Position numbers and translations under genes: made by a program
Source: Planktothricoides raciborskii GIHE-MW2
GTDB taxonomy: Bacteria; Cyanobacteriota; Cyanobacteriia; Cyanobacteriales; Laspinemataceae
Length of the DNA: 64,000 nucleotides
Direction: 5' to 3'
Assembly (NCBI RefSeq): GCF_040564635.1
Contig: NZ_CP159837.1
Coordinates: forward strand, 2,111,001 to 2,175,000
The notes under the pieces: generated by a model
What the model was told of the DNA's origin: nothing
The model's input: only the letters and a program-made list of their open reading frames with translations
The model's database searches: none
Shown here: piece after piece, positions 28,318 to 36,752 of the stretch
Layout: each line of letters begins with the position of its first letter
Position numbering within the stretch: the stretch's first letter is position 1

Positions 28318-28665
28318 ATTTTGCCAAAATATTTGCCAAAATATTTGCCAGGATAAAACCCGATACGGCGATCGCCATCAAGCGGGAAAAGGGTAAGATG
28401 AATTATCAGACAAAATATCAGGAGGTGCGATCGATACAAAACCTTACGGTTTAGGCACAGCTTAAAATATCTGGTAAACTAGAAATTACTACACTTGTGA
28501 GCAAAAATGCGCGACTATGACGGCGATTCATCGTGATGAAATTTATATGCCATAAAATGCAGCCTAAAGCACTAATGAAACCATCATGGAACCCGCCAAA
28601 TCCCTCCAAATAAACTGTCTTTGACTGCCGACTAAGCCCCCAAAAGAGAAGGAACCCACAGAACC
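28318..28665. other. Intergenic region upstream of the PLP dehydratase gene
   Basis: Contains three tandem GCCAAAATATTT units (28321-28350), HIP1 sites and the leader of the next gene with AGAGAAGGAACCCACAGAACC before the ATG, which holds a GGAAC-type ribosome-binding site. Nothing else was recognised. Confidence 0.5.
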
Positions 28666-29703
28666 ATGATCAATTTGTATCGCCACTCGGCCACCATTGA
28701 AGCCCCGAACTTGCCTGTTTCTTATGGAGATGTGCAAGACGCCGCCCGTTATTTAATGGTGCAAGCAAAGCACACTCCGGTAATGATCTCACGCACGGTC
28801 AATAAGATGACTCAAAGTGAGGTGTTTTTTAAGTGTGAAAACTTCCAACGGACTGGATCGTTTAAGTTTCGCGGCGCTTATAATGCCCTAGTGCAGCTAT
28901 CTTATGAGCAAAAGCATCGGGGAGTGTTGACCTATTCTTCGGGGAATCATGCCCAAGCGTTGGCTTTGGCAGGGCAGTTGTTAGGCATTCGCCCCGTGAT
29001 TGTGATGCCAGAGGATGCCCCAGATGTGAAAAAAATGGCTACCCAAGGATATGGGGCTGAGGTGATTTTCTATAATCCACAGAAAACGACTCGCGAAGAG
29101 TTTGCCCAAGAAATTGCCGAAGCCCGAGGTTTGACGATTATTCCTCCTTATGATGATAAAGCGGTGATTGCGGGTCAGGGGACGGTGGCCAAAGAGTTGA
29201 TCGAACAAGTCGGTCAGTTAGATATTTTATTAGTGTGCTGTGGCGGTGGGGGGCTACTTTCCGGCTGCGCGATCGCCGCCCATACCCTCTCCCCTTCTTG
29301 CCGAGTGATTGGCGTAGAACCGGCAAAAGCTGATGATGCTACCCGGTCGTTTTATAGCAAAACATTGCAGACGGTACGCAACCCAGAGACGATAGCCGAT
29401 GGCGCCCGGACTCCCTCTTTGGGCAAGCTGACGTTTCCCTTGGTTCAGCATTATGTCGATGAAATGATTACGGTTTCTGAATCCGCGATCGCCCGGGCAA
29501 TGTTTTTCCTCTGGGAACGGATGAAGTTAGTGGTAGAACCTACCGGGGCGATCGCCACTGCGGCTTTATTAGAGGGAATGATTTCTTCCCCTGAAGAACG
29601 CATTGGGGTGATTATCAGTGGCGGCAATGTGGACTTAGCCAAAATTCAGTCATACCGTCAACTGATCGATGAACCAGATCCTTTCCTGGGCGATTTCATC
29701 TAA
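28666..29703 (+). CDS. PLP-dependent ammonia-lyase (threonine dehydratase / hydroxyaspartate ammonia-lyase / serine racemase group)
   Basis: 345 residues of fold type II. The PLP lysine is K67 in TGSFKFRGA, the Ser/Gly substrate loop is SSGNHAQALA, and the phosphate-binding glycine loop is CCGGGGLLSG near 191-200. There is no C-terminal ACT domain, so it is not biosynthetic IlvA; the length matches catabolic threonine ammonia-lyases, threo-3-hydroxyaspartate ammonia-lyase and serine racemase, which sequence cannot separate here. The gene is followed by a hairpin and stands alone. Confidence 0.88.
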   Translation: MINLYRHSATIEAPNLPVSYGDVQDAARYLMVQAKHTPVMISRTVNKMTQSEVFFKCENFQRTGSFKFRGAYNALVQLSYEQKHRGVLTYSSGNHAQALALAGQLLGIRPVIVMPEDAPDVKKMATQGYGAEVIFYNPQKTTREEFAQEIAEARGLTIIPPYDDKAVIAGQGTVAKELIEQVGQLDILLVCCGGGGLLSGCAIAAHTLSPSCRVIGVEPAKADDATRSFYSKTLQTVRNPETIADGARTPSLGKLTFPLVQHYVDEMITVSESAIARAMFFLWERMKLVVEPTGAIATAALLEGMISSPEERIGVIISGGNVDLAKIQSYRQLIDEPDPFLGDFI

Positions 29704-29752
29704 AAAACTTCTCAAAAATTACTTAGCAGCCTCACATAGCCGAAAAAATAAA

Positions 29753-29779
29753 ATCCCTCCAGGGGATGAATGGAGGGAT
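29753..29779 (+). terminator. Hairpin downstream of the PLP dehydratase gene
   Basis: ATCCCTCC and GGAGGGAT form an 8-bp stem with an 11-base loop, 50 bases after the stop codon. No strong U-run follows. Confidence 0.5.
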
Positions 29780-29861
29780 CGGGGCTAGAAGATGTCAAAC
29801 ACTTTCAGTCTACTTTTATTCTCTTTGATATTTGATTTTTTTGCTAGAGGGCAATTACACA

Positions 29862-29880
29862 TGAGGGGTCTAACCCCTCA
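29862..29880. repeat. Short inverted repeat TGAGGGGT-CTA-ACCCCTCA
   Basis: An 8-bp perfect stem with a 3-base loop in the 342-base gap between the dehydratase and Anbu genes. The remainder of this gap carries one AGAAACCCGGTTTCT palindrome (29971-29985) and nothing else recognised. Confidence 0.5.
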
Positions 29881-30045
29881 CTTGTCCCCAACTAAACTAA
29901 GATAGACAAAACCCAAACAAAAAACCGGGTTGCGGCGATTCTTTTGGCTTCGGCGGCCAAGATTTTCTCCAGAAACCCGGTTTCTGTACCATCTCGGTAG
30001 ATATGGCTATAAACTTTGAATGGTTTGTCAATTAGTTTAGTTTTT

Positions 30046-30810
30046 ATGACTTATTGCTTAGGTATCATCACTCGTGCTGGATTGGTCATCGCGTCTGACT
30101 CTCGCACCAATGCGGGAGTAGACTATATTTCTACTTATCAGAAATTGTTTGATTTTTCTGTCCCTGGGGAACGAGTATTGATTTTGTGTTCTTCCGGGAA
30201 TCTGTCGATTACTCAGGGGATCATCACGATTTTGGAAAAAGACATTCAGGGAAACGAGGCGAACAATCTCCACAATATTCCCACGATGTACGAAGTGGCT
30301 CGATATATTGGCAGTAAATTGAGAGAAATTCAAAATGAAGACCGCCCTTGGTTAGAAAAAGATCGAATTGATTTTAGTTGCTCGCTCTTATTAGGGGGGC
30401 AAATTAAAGGACAACCACCAGAACTCTATTTAATTTATAGTCAAGGGAATTGTATTCACGCCACGCGAGATACGACATTTCTGCAAATTGGGGAAACAAA
30501 ATACGGCAAACCGATTCTCGATCGCACCCTGACCTTTGAGACGGATTTAGCAGCGGCAGCCAAATGTGCCTTATTGTCCATTGATTCTACGATGAAATCT
30601 AATATTTCTGTGGGGCCGCCCATTGATTTAATCATGTATCAAACGGATTCATTTGTGATTAAACATCAGTTACGATTAGCATTAGGAGATCCCTATTTAG
30701 CTAAAATTCGCAAGTTATGGGAAAACTCGGTCAAAGAAGCCTTCGATCGGATGCCCGATATTGAATGGCAATATAAACGGGAGAGTGACGAAAATATTTT
30801 GATAGATTAA
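30046..30810 (+). CDS. Anbu: ancestral bacterial proteasome-related peptidase
   Basis: 254 residues from the ATG at 30046, chosen because Anbu proteins begin MTYC with the presumed Thr nucleophile directly after Met; the upstream in-frame codons (MNGLSISLVF) do not fit the family. Ntn-hydrolase features are visible: TYCLGIITRAGLVIASDSRT (Thr1, then Asp/Lys region), CSSGNLSITQ, and a long C-terminal half as in Anbu and unlike HslV. In most bacteria anbu sits in an operon with ATP-grasp, alpha-E and transglutaminase-like genes; none of these is present here. Anbu assembles in open helical rings, and its substrate is unknown. Confidence 0.88.
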   Translation: MTYCLGIITRAGLVIASDSRTNAGVDYISTYQKLFDFSVPGERVLILCSSGNLSITQGIITILEKDIQGNEANNLHNIPTMYEVARYIGSKLREIQNEDRPWLEKDRIDFSCSLLLGGQIKGQPPELYLIYSQGNCIHATRDTTFLQIGETKYGKPILDRTLTFETDLAAAAKCALLSIDSTMKSNISVGPPIDLIMYQTDSFVIKHQLRLALGDPYLAKIRKLWENSVKEAFDRMPDIEWQYKRESDENILID

Positions 30811-31063
30811 ACTTGCTAAAGCGGAAATAATTAGGCAGAGGCGATCGCTTTTATTCAGGGTGGGCATTGCCCACCACCAACCATCGGTTAATGGGATCTC
30901 ATACTTCAAAGCAGGGCATTACCCATCCTAATTTTTTTATAACTAATATCAATTACGGCAAAATACTCCTGAATCATCAGATAGAATCACCTAAGAATTT
31001 TTTTAGGGCTTTTAGGTTTATTTTTGCTTGGGGTTGAATATGTTCAATATCCAGTCCGCCTAA

Positions 31064-32044
31064 TCAATCATAAACTTGAGGATTGACACAATTGGGCAAG
31101 CGATCGCCTTGGAGTCCGGCGATTAAATTTGCAGCGGCCATCATCGCCATTTTCTCTCTGGTGGGACGGGATGCACTGCCAATATGGGGCGTAATAATTA
31201 AATTATCCAAAGTTAATAATGGACTATCGTTCGGAATCGGCTCTGGTTCCGTCACATCGATCGCCGCCCCAGCAATTGTCCCCTGAACCAAGGCGCGATA
31301 AAGAGCATCAGAATCGACAATCTGCCCGCGAGCAGTATTAATTAAAATTGCCGATGATTTCATTAATTGAAATTGGCGATCGCTCAATAAATGATAAGTT
31401 TGGTCAGACAAAGAAGTATGCAAGCTGACAAAATCTGAAGCTTGCAACAAGTCTTCTAACTCCACAAATTCCACCCCGAGAGATCGCTCCAACTCTGGGT
31501 CTTGGCGATGGCGACTAGAATACAAAATTCGCATCTCAAAGCCCTTGGCTCGCCGCGCCATTGCTTGACCAATGCGTCCTAAACCAATAATCCCCAAGGT
31601 CGCCCCAGAGACATCAGGGCCAAGTAATAACTGAGGTTCCCAAGTTTGCCAACCCCCCGACCGAGTAAAGCGATCGCCCTCCACCACTCTTCGGGCAGCG
31701 GCCATCAATAACGCCCAAGCAAAATCAGCGGTGGCATCGGTCAACACCCCTGGGGTATAGCCCACGGGAATTTTTCGCGCCGTCGCGGTGGGAATATGGA
31801 TATTGTCGTAACCCACTGCCATGAGACTAATCACTTTTAGCATAAGACCGGCATCGATCAGGGGTTGATCGATGCGATCGGTCAGCAAACATAGAAGCCC
31901 ATCAACTTGGGGAATTTTGGCTTGTAACACCGAATAAGAAGGAGGCAGAGTTTCTGGCCAAACCTCCAAATCAGCGATCGCCTCCAATGGGGGGAGAGCA
32001 ACTTTAGGAATGCGGCGAGTCACAAAAACTTTGAATTTTGGCAT
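31064..32044 (-). CDS. D-2-hydroxyacid dehydrogenase (glyoxylate/hydroxypyruvate reductase type)
   Basis: 326 residues of the D-isomer-specific family. The NAD(P) fold is GLGRIGQAMARRAKG, near residue 150; catalytic Arg is in NTARGQIVDS, Glu in DVTEPEP, and His in ITPHIGSAS. These features and the length point to a GyaR-like glyoxylate or hydroxypyruvate reductase, relevant to photorespiratory glycolate/glycerate metabolism in cyanobacteria. Substrate assignment is by family only. The gene stands 27 bp upstream of nothing related; the HisKA-only gene precedes it on the same strand. Confidence 0.9.
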   Translation of the reverse strand: MPKFKVFVTRRIPKVALPPLEAIADLEVWPETLPPSYSVLQAKIPQVDGLLCLLTDRIDQPLIDAGLMLKVISLMAVGYDNIHIPTATARKIPVGYTPGVLTDATADFAWALLMAAARRVVEGDRFTRSGGWQTWEPQLLLGPDVSGATLGIIGLGRIGQAMARRAKGFEMRILYSSRHRQDPELERSLGVEFVELEDLLQASDFVSLHTSLSDQTYHLLSDRQFQLMKSSAILINTARGQIVDSDALYRALVQGTIAGAAIDVTEPEPIPNDSPLLTLDNLIITPHIGSASRPTREKMAMMAAANLIAGLQGDRLPNCVNPQVYD

Positions 32045-32071
32045 AGTTAGTCAAGACTCATCAAGGGATTC

Positions 32072-32365
32072 TTAGGGATTATTCGGGAAATTCTCCTCAG
32101 TAAAATCTTTCAGATTTTCCTGAAAATCGTTATGATTTAAAATTTCCCTCAATTCTAACGCAGCTTTTTGAATCACTCCTAAATATTTAAGCTTTTTCTC
32201 ATCAGACCATTGTTGATATGACAACTCCATCAACTCCGCACAAGACAGAATTTTAGTTAACGGGGTGCGTAACTCATGGGATACCTGAGACATAAAGCGC
32301 TTTTGCAGTGCCTGAATATCTTGGAATTGCTGGTTTCCACACTGACTATTTTTACCGCTGCACAT
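32072..32365 (-). CDS. HisKA-only protein (dimerisation/phosphoacceptor domain without ATPase)
   Basis: 97 residues. The H-box MSQVSHELRTPLTKIL is intact, with a Gln-rich helix before and a second helix after (KLKYLGVIQKAALELREILN). The protein then ends with an acidic tail (DFTEENFPNNP); there is no HATPase_c domain here or in the next frames. It could be phosphorylated in trans by another kinase, form mixed dimers, or be a leftover of a truncated kinase gene. It lies 27 bp upstream of the hydroxyacid dehydrogenase gene on the same strand. Confidence 0.65.
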   Translation of the reverse strand: MCSGKNSQCGNQQFQDIQALQKRFMSQVSHELRTPLTKILSCAELMELSYQQWSDEKKLKYLGVIQKAALELREILNHNDFQENLKDFTEENFPNNP

Positions 32366-32468
32366 AACCTAAAGTTCCTTACTGAAAGTTCCTTCATCAT
32401 CCTCACTTCGATCGTAAGAGACTCCTCTGGATAAAGCAGTGAGGTTCGTCTTGCGGAATCGTGAATAT

Positions 32469-32543
32469 GATCGATCTTCAGGGTGACGGGGTGGCAAGCG
32501 ATTGGGTGAGGTAACCGGACTAAATTCTGTGACTGATGTCACG
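32469..32543. promoter_or_regulatory. Direct repeat copy 1 ending in a Crp-type site
   Basis: It begins GATCGATCTTCAGGGTGACG and ends with TGTGACTGATGTCACG (32528-32543), a near-consensus cAMP-receptor-protein operator (TGTGA-N6-TCACA). The copy at 32761-32835 has the same offset of 59 bases between its start and the operator. The gap 32366-32793 contains no supported gene. It lies upstream of the HisKA-only gene. Confidence 0.6.
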
Positions 32544-32760
32544 GTTTCACCCAGGTATTTGTACGGAACACTCGATTAAATAGACTGGGTAAACTCCCAA
32601 CGGCAGCATCCCCAGCATGGTCATCTTCGGGATGATATAGTCCCAAATTCTTCTATGGTCTAGGTTGTAGAGGGGTGAGGATGGCAAACTGTGTCGGGAA
32701 AAATCAGCTTTTAGATTCAGGAGATAACCTCCTGGAGGCAGCTATACCCATCAGGGATGC

Positions 32761-32835
32761 GATCGATCTTCAGGGTGACGGGGTAGCAACCCACTAAGTG
32801 AGGGCAGCAGACGAAATCTTGTGATTGATATCACA
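32761..32835. promoter_or_regulatory. Direct repeat copy 2 with a perfect Crp-type operator
   Basis: The operator TGTGATTGATATCACA (32820-32835) is a perfect symmetrical match to the Crp consensus used also by cyanobacterial SyCRP1. It overlaps the last codons of a minus-strand reading frame (32794-33096), which makes those codons suspect. The CyaC-like cyclase at 11.9-15.5 kb is a possible source of cAMP. Confidence 0.65.
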
Positions 32836-33096
32836 GGCATAATGGCAAAATCGGGATGCGCCCCCAGGCATTCGCAATAAACTCAGATCCGTAGACATAA
32901 ACAAAAAGAGAAGAGAACTTAAGTTCTCTTCTCTGGATTTTGAGCTTGATTTTGATTGGGGGGTTTCCCCCTGCAACTTTTTCCGAAGCATTTGCCGTTG
33001 TTTTTTCAGTTGCCGCTGCCGGGCACTACCGCCTTTACCTTTGGAGTTTCTCCCTTGATAGCGAGGAGACTCCCAACTTTTTAGCCTTTGAGCCAT
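32794..33096 (-). CDS. Small very basic protein of unknown function, doubtful C-terminus
   Basis: 100 codons. The first 55 residues are strongly basic (SWESPRYQGRNSKGKGGSAR, then QRQLKKQRQMLRKKLQGE) and could bind nucleic acid; a GTGAAAC leader precedes the ATG. The frame then runs through a perfect 28-bp palindrome (32907-32934) followed on the same strand by five T residues, which is an intrinsic terminator for this transcript, and ends inside a duplicated Crp-site repeat. The true protein probably ended near residue 60 and has lost its stop codon, or the transcript ends before a stop. No family was recognised. Confidence 0.45.
   Translation of the reverse strand: MAQRLKSWESPRYQGRNSKGKGGSARQRQLKKQRQMLRKKLQGETPQSKSSSKSREENLSSLLFLFMSTDLSLLRMPGGASRFCHYACDINHKISSAALT
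32903..32934 (-). terminator. Intrinsic terminator: perfect palindrome plus T-run
   Basis: AGAGAAGAGAACTT pairs with AAGTTCTCTTCTCT without mismatch (32907-32934). On the minus strand TTTTT follows directly. It lies inside the reading frame of the small basic protein. Confidence 0.65.
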
Positions 33097-33398
33097 GTTT
33101 CACCTCTCACCTATTAGAATATTGGGTTTATGTATTTTATATATATTTATTTATATATATTGATTAATATTGATCAATTAAATATTATCAATTAAATATA
33201 TTTAAATATATATTAAATAGCCCTAGATAATTAACCAACTAATTAGCCAACTAATTTAATCTATAACTAACCTATAAACAATAATAAACCGTCTATTGCT
33301 TATTTGTCAAGGAATTACCCAGGTGTTTGAGGTTTCTTTTTAGTTTTGCCTCCGGGAGAAACTTTGCTGGAGACGTTGCCAGAACCAGAGATATCTAT

Positions 33399-33474
33399 GT
33401 AGGGGCGGCGTTGCATTCCGGCAGTTACTTATGGTGAAAAGCAAAAACCTATTACCGGAATGCAACGCCCCTAC
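33399..33474. mobile_element. Small MITE with TTGCATTCCGG inverted ends
   Basis: GTAGGGGCGGCGTTGCATTC at the left and GGAATGCAACGCCCCTAC at the right form long inverted ends around about 36 bases. A related copy is inserted in frame in the AAA+ gene at 57654-57729. Confidence 0.75.
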
Positions 33475-33485
33475 AAAAAATATCA

Positions 33486-33600
33486 ATTGCCCATCCATTA
33501 ACCGATCCGTTGCCCCATCCGCTGCCCATCCATTAACCCATCCGTTGCCCATCCATTAACCCATCCGTTGCCCCATCCGTTGCCACATCCATTAACCCAT
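33486..33600. repeat. Tandem CCATCCATTAACCCATCCGTTG units
   Basis: Units of about 11 and 22 bases (CCATCCGTTGCC, CCATCCATTAACC) are repeated through the tract. On the minus strand the same GGCAACGGATGG unit also appears in the linker coding region of the neighbouring kinase gene (near 34500-34590) and of its paralogue (near 38100), so a coding repeat may have spread outside the gene. Confidence 0.7.
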
Positions 33601-33628
33601 TATCGGTGCGTTACGACTACTATTAAAA

Positions 33629-35521
33629 CTAACTAAAACGAGAAACCGCAATGCGGAAACCTCTAACCGGGCTGCGATAACCCGGACTGAGATAGAGTCG
33701 TAGTGCAGAGCGACAATACCCCGGAGAACTGTACCAAAATCCACCGCGCAACACCTTAGAATTCTTGTGTCCCAGAATTTTTTTCAGCCAAGCTAACCAA
33801 CCATTAGCTGAATTGTAATTATCGCCGTCATTTAGCCACGGTCGGCCATCATTTGGGGCACCATTGTAGCTATCATGCCAGTCATCTAGGCACCATTCCC
33901 AGACATTTCCGTGCATATCGTATAAACCCCAGGAATTTGCCACATTTAAACTGCCCACCGCCGTAGTTTCTCCGCGATAAACTCCGGTTTTTCCTTGACC
34001 GTAAATATAATTGCCGTCATAATTAGCCAATTCTGAAGAAATAGTTTCACCAAAATGGAACGGCGTAGTAGTTCCAGCCCGACAAGCATATTCCCATTCC
34101 GCTTCACTAGGGAGACGGTAATGTTTCCCGGTTTTCTCGCTTAACCGGGCACAAAATTCGATGCATTCATACCAACTGACTCGTTCTACTGGGCGGCGAT
34201 CGCCTTTGAATTGTGACGGTTCGGGGTCGAGATTGAGGGTGATTTTCGGCAACATGGCTACTGCCCGCCATTGGGCCTGGGTGACTTGGGTTCGTCCCAT
34301 GAAAAACTCTGGAACGCTGACAAAATGTTGGGGCTTTTCATATTTAGAATGTTCCGGTTCGTTGTCTGGGGAACCCATCAGAAAACTCCCCGAAGGAATG
34401 TTCACCATTGGCAATTCTATGCCATTAATAGGTTCAATATAACCTCGATTGCTGGCACTGTTGCGGCTGCTGATATTGCCGTGGCGATCGAGATCGACAA
34501 CTTTGTAATAAAAGGTTTCGGCAGCGGATTTGGCAACGGATTTGGCAGCGGATTTGGCAACGGATGGGACAACGAATGGGGCAACGGATGGTTTGAGGGC
34601 TTGGAGAACTTCGGTAGCGGATTGATAGCGATCGCCTACTCGATAAGAAAGCATTCGATCCAAAACATTGGCTAACTCATCGCTAACGGTGACTTTCTCC
34701 CGCCAAACCCATTCCATCTGCATCGGATTAAATAACTCGTCAGTATTTCCAGAAACTAACAGATTGGGGGGAATTTCTTGCGATCCGAGAGTAATCTGAG
34801 AAATCGGACTTCTCACGGGCAAACAACCCGTTAACAACCGAATACAAGTAACCGCCAAACTATACAAATCGCTGGCAGGAAACACTTTTCCCTGCATTTG
34901 TTCTGGGGCGGCATAGCCGGGAGAACCCGTCACCGTACCCAAGCGATTGACAATCGTAGCGGTTAATTGCTTGGATACGCCAAAATCAATTAGCACTAAA
35001 GTGCCGTTTCGATCCCGAATAATATTCTCCGGTTTAATATCCCGGTGAATCACATTTTGTCCGTGGCAAAAGTCTAATACAGGCAGTAAATCATTAAGTA
35101 ATTGTTTGATTTTTTTCTGGCTAAACTTGCCTTTTTGTTGCAATTCTTTGAGCAAATCTTGGCCGTCAATAAACTGCTGAACGAGATAAAAACGTCCATC
35201 TTGTTGTTCAAAAGACAATAGTTCGGGGATTTGGGGATGGTAACCCAAATCCCGCAATCTCTCAGCTTCTTGTTTGAATAATTTCTCGGCTTTTTTAATC
35301 GCCGAATTGTTTTGTTGTTGCGGTAAAAATTGTTTGATTACACAAACGGTATCCAGCCGCTTTTCATCGATCGCTTTGAAAGTCCGACCAAAACCACCCT
35401 GACCAATATAATTAATCGCCCGATAGCGATCGCCAATTAAAAGTTTATTGCCACATTTTTGGCAAAACTTGCTATTGGCTGGATTGGAGTGCAAACAATT
35501 CGGGTTAAAACATTGACTCAT
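33629..35521 (-). CDS. Serine/threonine kinase fused to FGE-sulfatase (SUMF1, C-type-lectin-like) domain, paralogue 1
   Basis: 630 residues. A zinc ribbon opens the protein (C4, C9, C20, C23). The kinase follows (about 30-310): GQGGFGRTF loop, K63 in VIKQF, HRDIKPENI, DFGVSK and APEQMQG. A linker of KSAAKSVAKSAAE repeats leads to the formylglycine-generating-enzyme fold (about 375-630: VNIPSGSFLMGSP, GRTQVTQAQW, LPSEAEWEYACRAGTTTP, DMHGNVWEWCLDD). The end, VLRGGFWYSSPGYCRSALRL then GFRIAV, is the region that varies in diversity-generating-retroelement targets with this fold. No sulfatase is near, and the cysteines for FGE catalysis cannot be confirmed. A paralogue lies at 37103-39007. Confidence 0.9.
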   Translation of the reverse strand: MSQCFNPNCLHSNPANSKFCQKCGNKLLIGDRYRAINYIGQGGFGRTFKAIDEKRLDTVCVIKQFLPQQQNNSAIKKAEKLFKQEAERLRDLGYHPQIPELLSFEQQDGRFYLVQQFIDGQDLLKELQQKGKFSQKKIKQLLNDLLPVLDFCHGQNVIHRDIKPENIIRDRNGTLVLIDFGVSKQLTATIVNRLGTVTGSPGYAAPEQMQGKVFPASDLYSLAVTCIRLLTGCLPVRSPISQITLGSQEIPPNLLVSGNTDELFNPMQMEWVWREKVTVSDELANVLDRMLSYRVGDRYQSATEVLQALKPSVAPFVVPSVAKSAAKSVAKSAAETFYYKVVDLDRHGNISSRNSASNRGYIEPINGIELPMVNIPSGSFLMGSPDNEPEHSKYEKPQHFVSVPEFFMGRTQVTQAQWRAVAMLPKITLNLDPEPSQFKGDRRPVERVSWYECIEFCARLSEKTGKHYRLPSEAEWEYACRAGTTTPFHFGETISSELANYDGNYIYGQGKTGVYRGETTAVGSLNVANSWGLYDMHGNVWEWCLDDWHDSYNGAPNDGRPWLNDGDNYNSANGWLAWLKKILGHKNSKVLRGGFWYSSPGYCRSALRLYLSPGYRSPVRGFRIAVSRFS

Positions 35522-35611
35522 CGGTAAAATCTCTTAACCTTGAGAGGGTTAAACGCAACACAAGAAACCGGGTTTCTGGTTCACTTTCCTATGTTAACGG
35601 CGATCGCCACA

Positions 35612-35739
35612 TAAGTAGACAGGCAGAAATAAATGCACCACATACCATATCAGAAAAAAACTGTCATTCCCGCGAAGGCGGGAATCCACAGCCTATCGGC
35701 GGGGAACGAAAAGTGCAATTAATTATGTTCACCTACTTA
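35612..35739. mobile_element. MITE (128 bp), compact copy of the TAAGTAGGTG family
   Basis: Ends TAAGTAGAC and CACCTACTTA. Contents match, in reverse orientation, both outer parts of the element at 8690-8940. It contains a CATTCCCGCGAAGGCGGGAATCC stem in the middle. Confidence 0.78.
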
Positions 35740-35778
35740 CATAAACCCGGTTTATGGGGTTTTCTGGGGCAAGAAGCA

Positions 35779-36195
35779 GCGATCGCGATAAAAAGCTTTA
35801 GGGGCGAAGCATAAAGCCTGACGGCATAGCTTCGCTTACCGAGCGATTAATTCTGGGGAAAAACGGATAATTTATGACCCGAATGCGAAAGCCCTAGCTT
35901 GAGATAAAAGAAACCGGGTTTCTGTGGTGGATATCCCCAGTTATCTGTTTTCAGCGAAAAAGAAACCCGGTTTCTGGGGGTGGGAAGCGATCGCGATAAA
36001 AACCTGTAGGGGCAAAGCATAAAGCCTGACGGCATAGCTTCGCTTACCGAGCGATTAATTCTGGAAAAAAACGGATAATTTATTCCCAATCATGCGAAAG
36101 CCCTAGCTTGAGATAAAAGAAACCGGGTTTCTGTGGTGGATATCCCCAGTTATCTGTTTTCAGCGAAAAAGAAACCCGGTTTCTGGGGGTGGGAA
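35779..36195. repeat. Tandem duplication of a block of about 208 bp
   Basis: Copies at 35779-35986 and 35987-36195 both begin GCGATCGCGATAAAAA and contain CATAAAGCCTGACGGCATAG, GAAAGCCCTAGCTTGAGATA and two AGAAACC-GGTTTCT palindromes. High identity indicates a recent event. No coding frame is supported, and the whole gap 35522-36313 carries no gene. Confidence 0.8.
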
Positions 36196-36313
36196 GCGAT
36201 CGCCCCAGGTTTCGGAATTCCTACTAACCGGGGCGATCGCTCTTGTAATATTTAGTTTTTATTTTTTGGTTCAGAAAGTCCTGAAGAGATGATTTCGCTG
36301 ACTTTTATAGATT

Positions 36314-36441
36314 TCAAATTTCCTCATCAGCAATTTGTAGTATCGACCGATACAATTGAGGACTAACACGGAAGTCAGCTTCTTGAATTAACCGATCGCC
36401 GCTAGGTTAGTAATCGGTGATGTATCGCTGATAATAATCAC
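36314..36441 (-). pseudogene. Internally deleted DUF3368 (PIN-like) toxin gene
   Basis: The 5' end reads VIIISDTSPITNLAAIG then a stop (GTG start at 36441, overlapping the antitoxin stop by four bases, GTGA). Directly after it, one frame over, comes RLIQEADFRVSPQLYRSILQ followed by IADEEI and a TGA at 36314-36316. These are the first strand with its catalytic Asp, and the last helices, of DUF3368 toxins; about 110 residues between them are missing. The antitoxin gene upstream is intact. Confidence 0.75.
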
Positions 36442-36683
36442 AATAACCCGAGCGATCGCAACGTTTTGATGTCTGATTGAAAATCCTCAACATCGTAGTT
36501 GAGAAAGATATCCCGCTTCGCCAGTTCATGCTGAAATTCAATGACAGTTAAACCTGTCCATGCACGGACTTTTCCACTGCTAATTTTTTTTTGCTTATAA
36601 AGCAGCAGCGCAAGTTCTAGTTTTAATTCATCCTCTGTCATTTGACTGGCTTTGAGGATATCGTCAGGAATGACTACACTCAT
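36438..36683 (-). CDS. UPF0175 family antitoxin
   Basis: 81 residues from the ATG at 36683 (MSVVIPDDILKASQMTEDEL), the usual start in this family; longer upstream starts read through repeat DNA. The fold is a small DNA-binding/antitoxin protein (ELALLLYKQKKISSGKVRAW, FQHELAKRDI). It normally precedes a DUF3368 PIN-like toxin with overlapping codons, as here (GTGA overlap), but that toxin is internally deleted. Confidence 0.82.
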   Translation of the reverse strand: MSVVIPDDILKASQMTEDELKLELALLLYKQKKISSGKVRAWTGLTVIEFQHELAKRDIFLNYDVEDFQSDIKTLRSLGLL

Positions 36684-36752
36684 AAGTGACTCACGAATTG
36701 CCAACAGTGATTTCATTATCGCAGAGATTTCCCAAATTGCGATCGCCCACCC

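Larger units (their letters stand above)
33097..33628. other. AT-rich intergenic region, a MITE and a tandem repeat
   Basis: 33120-33250 is almost pure A and T (TATATATTTATTTATATATA-like). A MITE lies at 33399-33474 and a tandem repeat at 33486-33600. No gene is supported. Confidence 0.6.
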
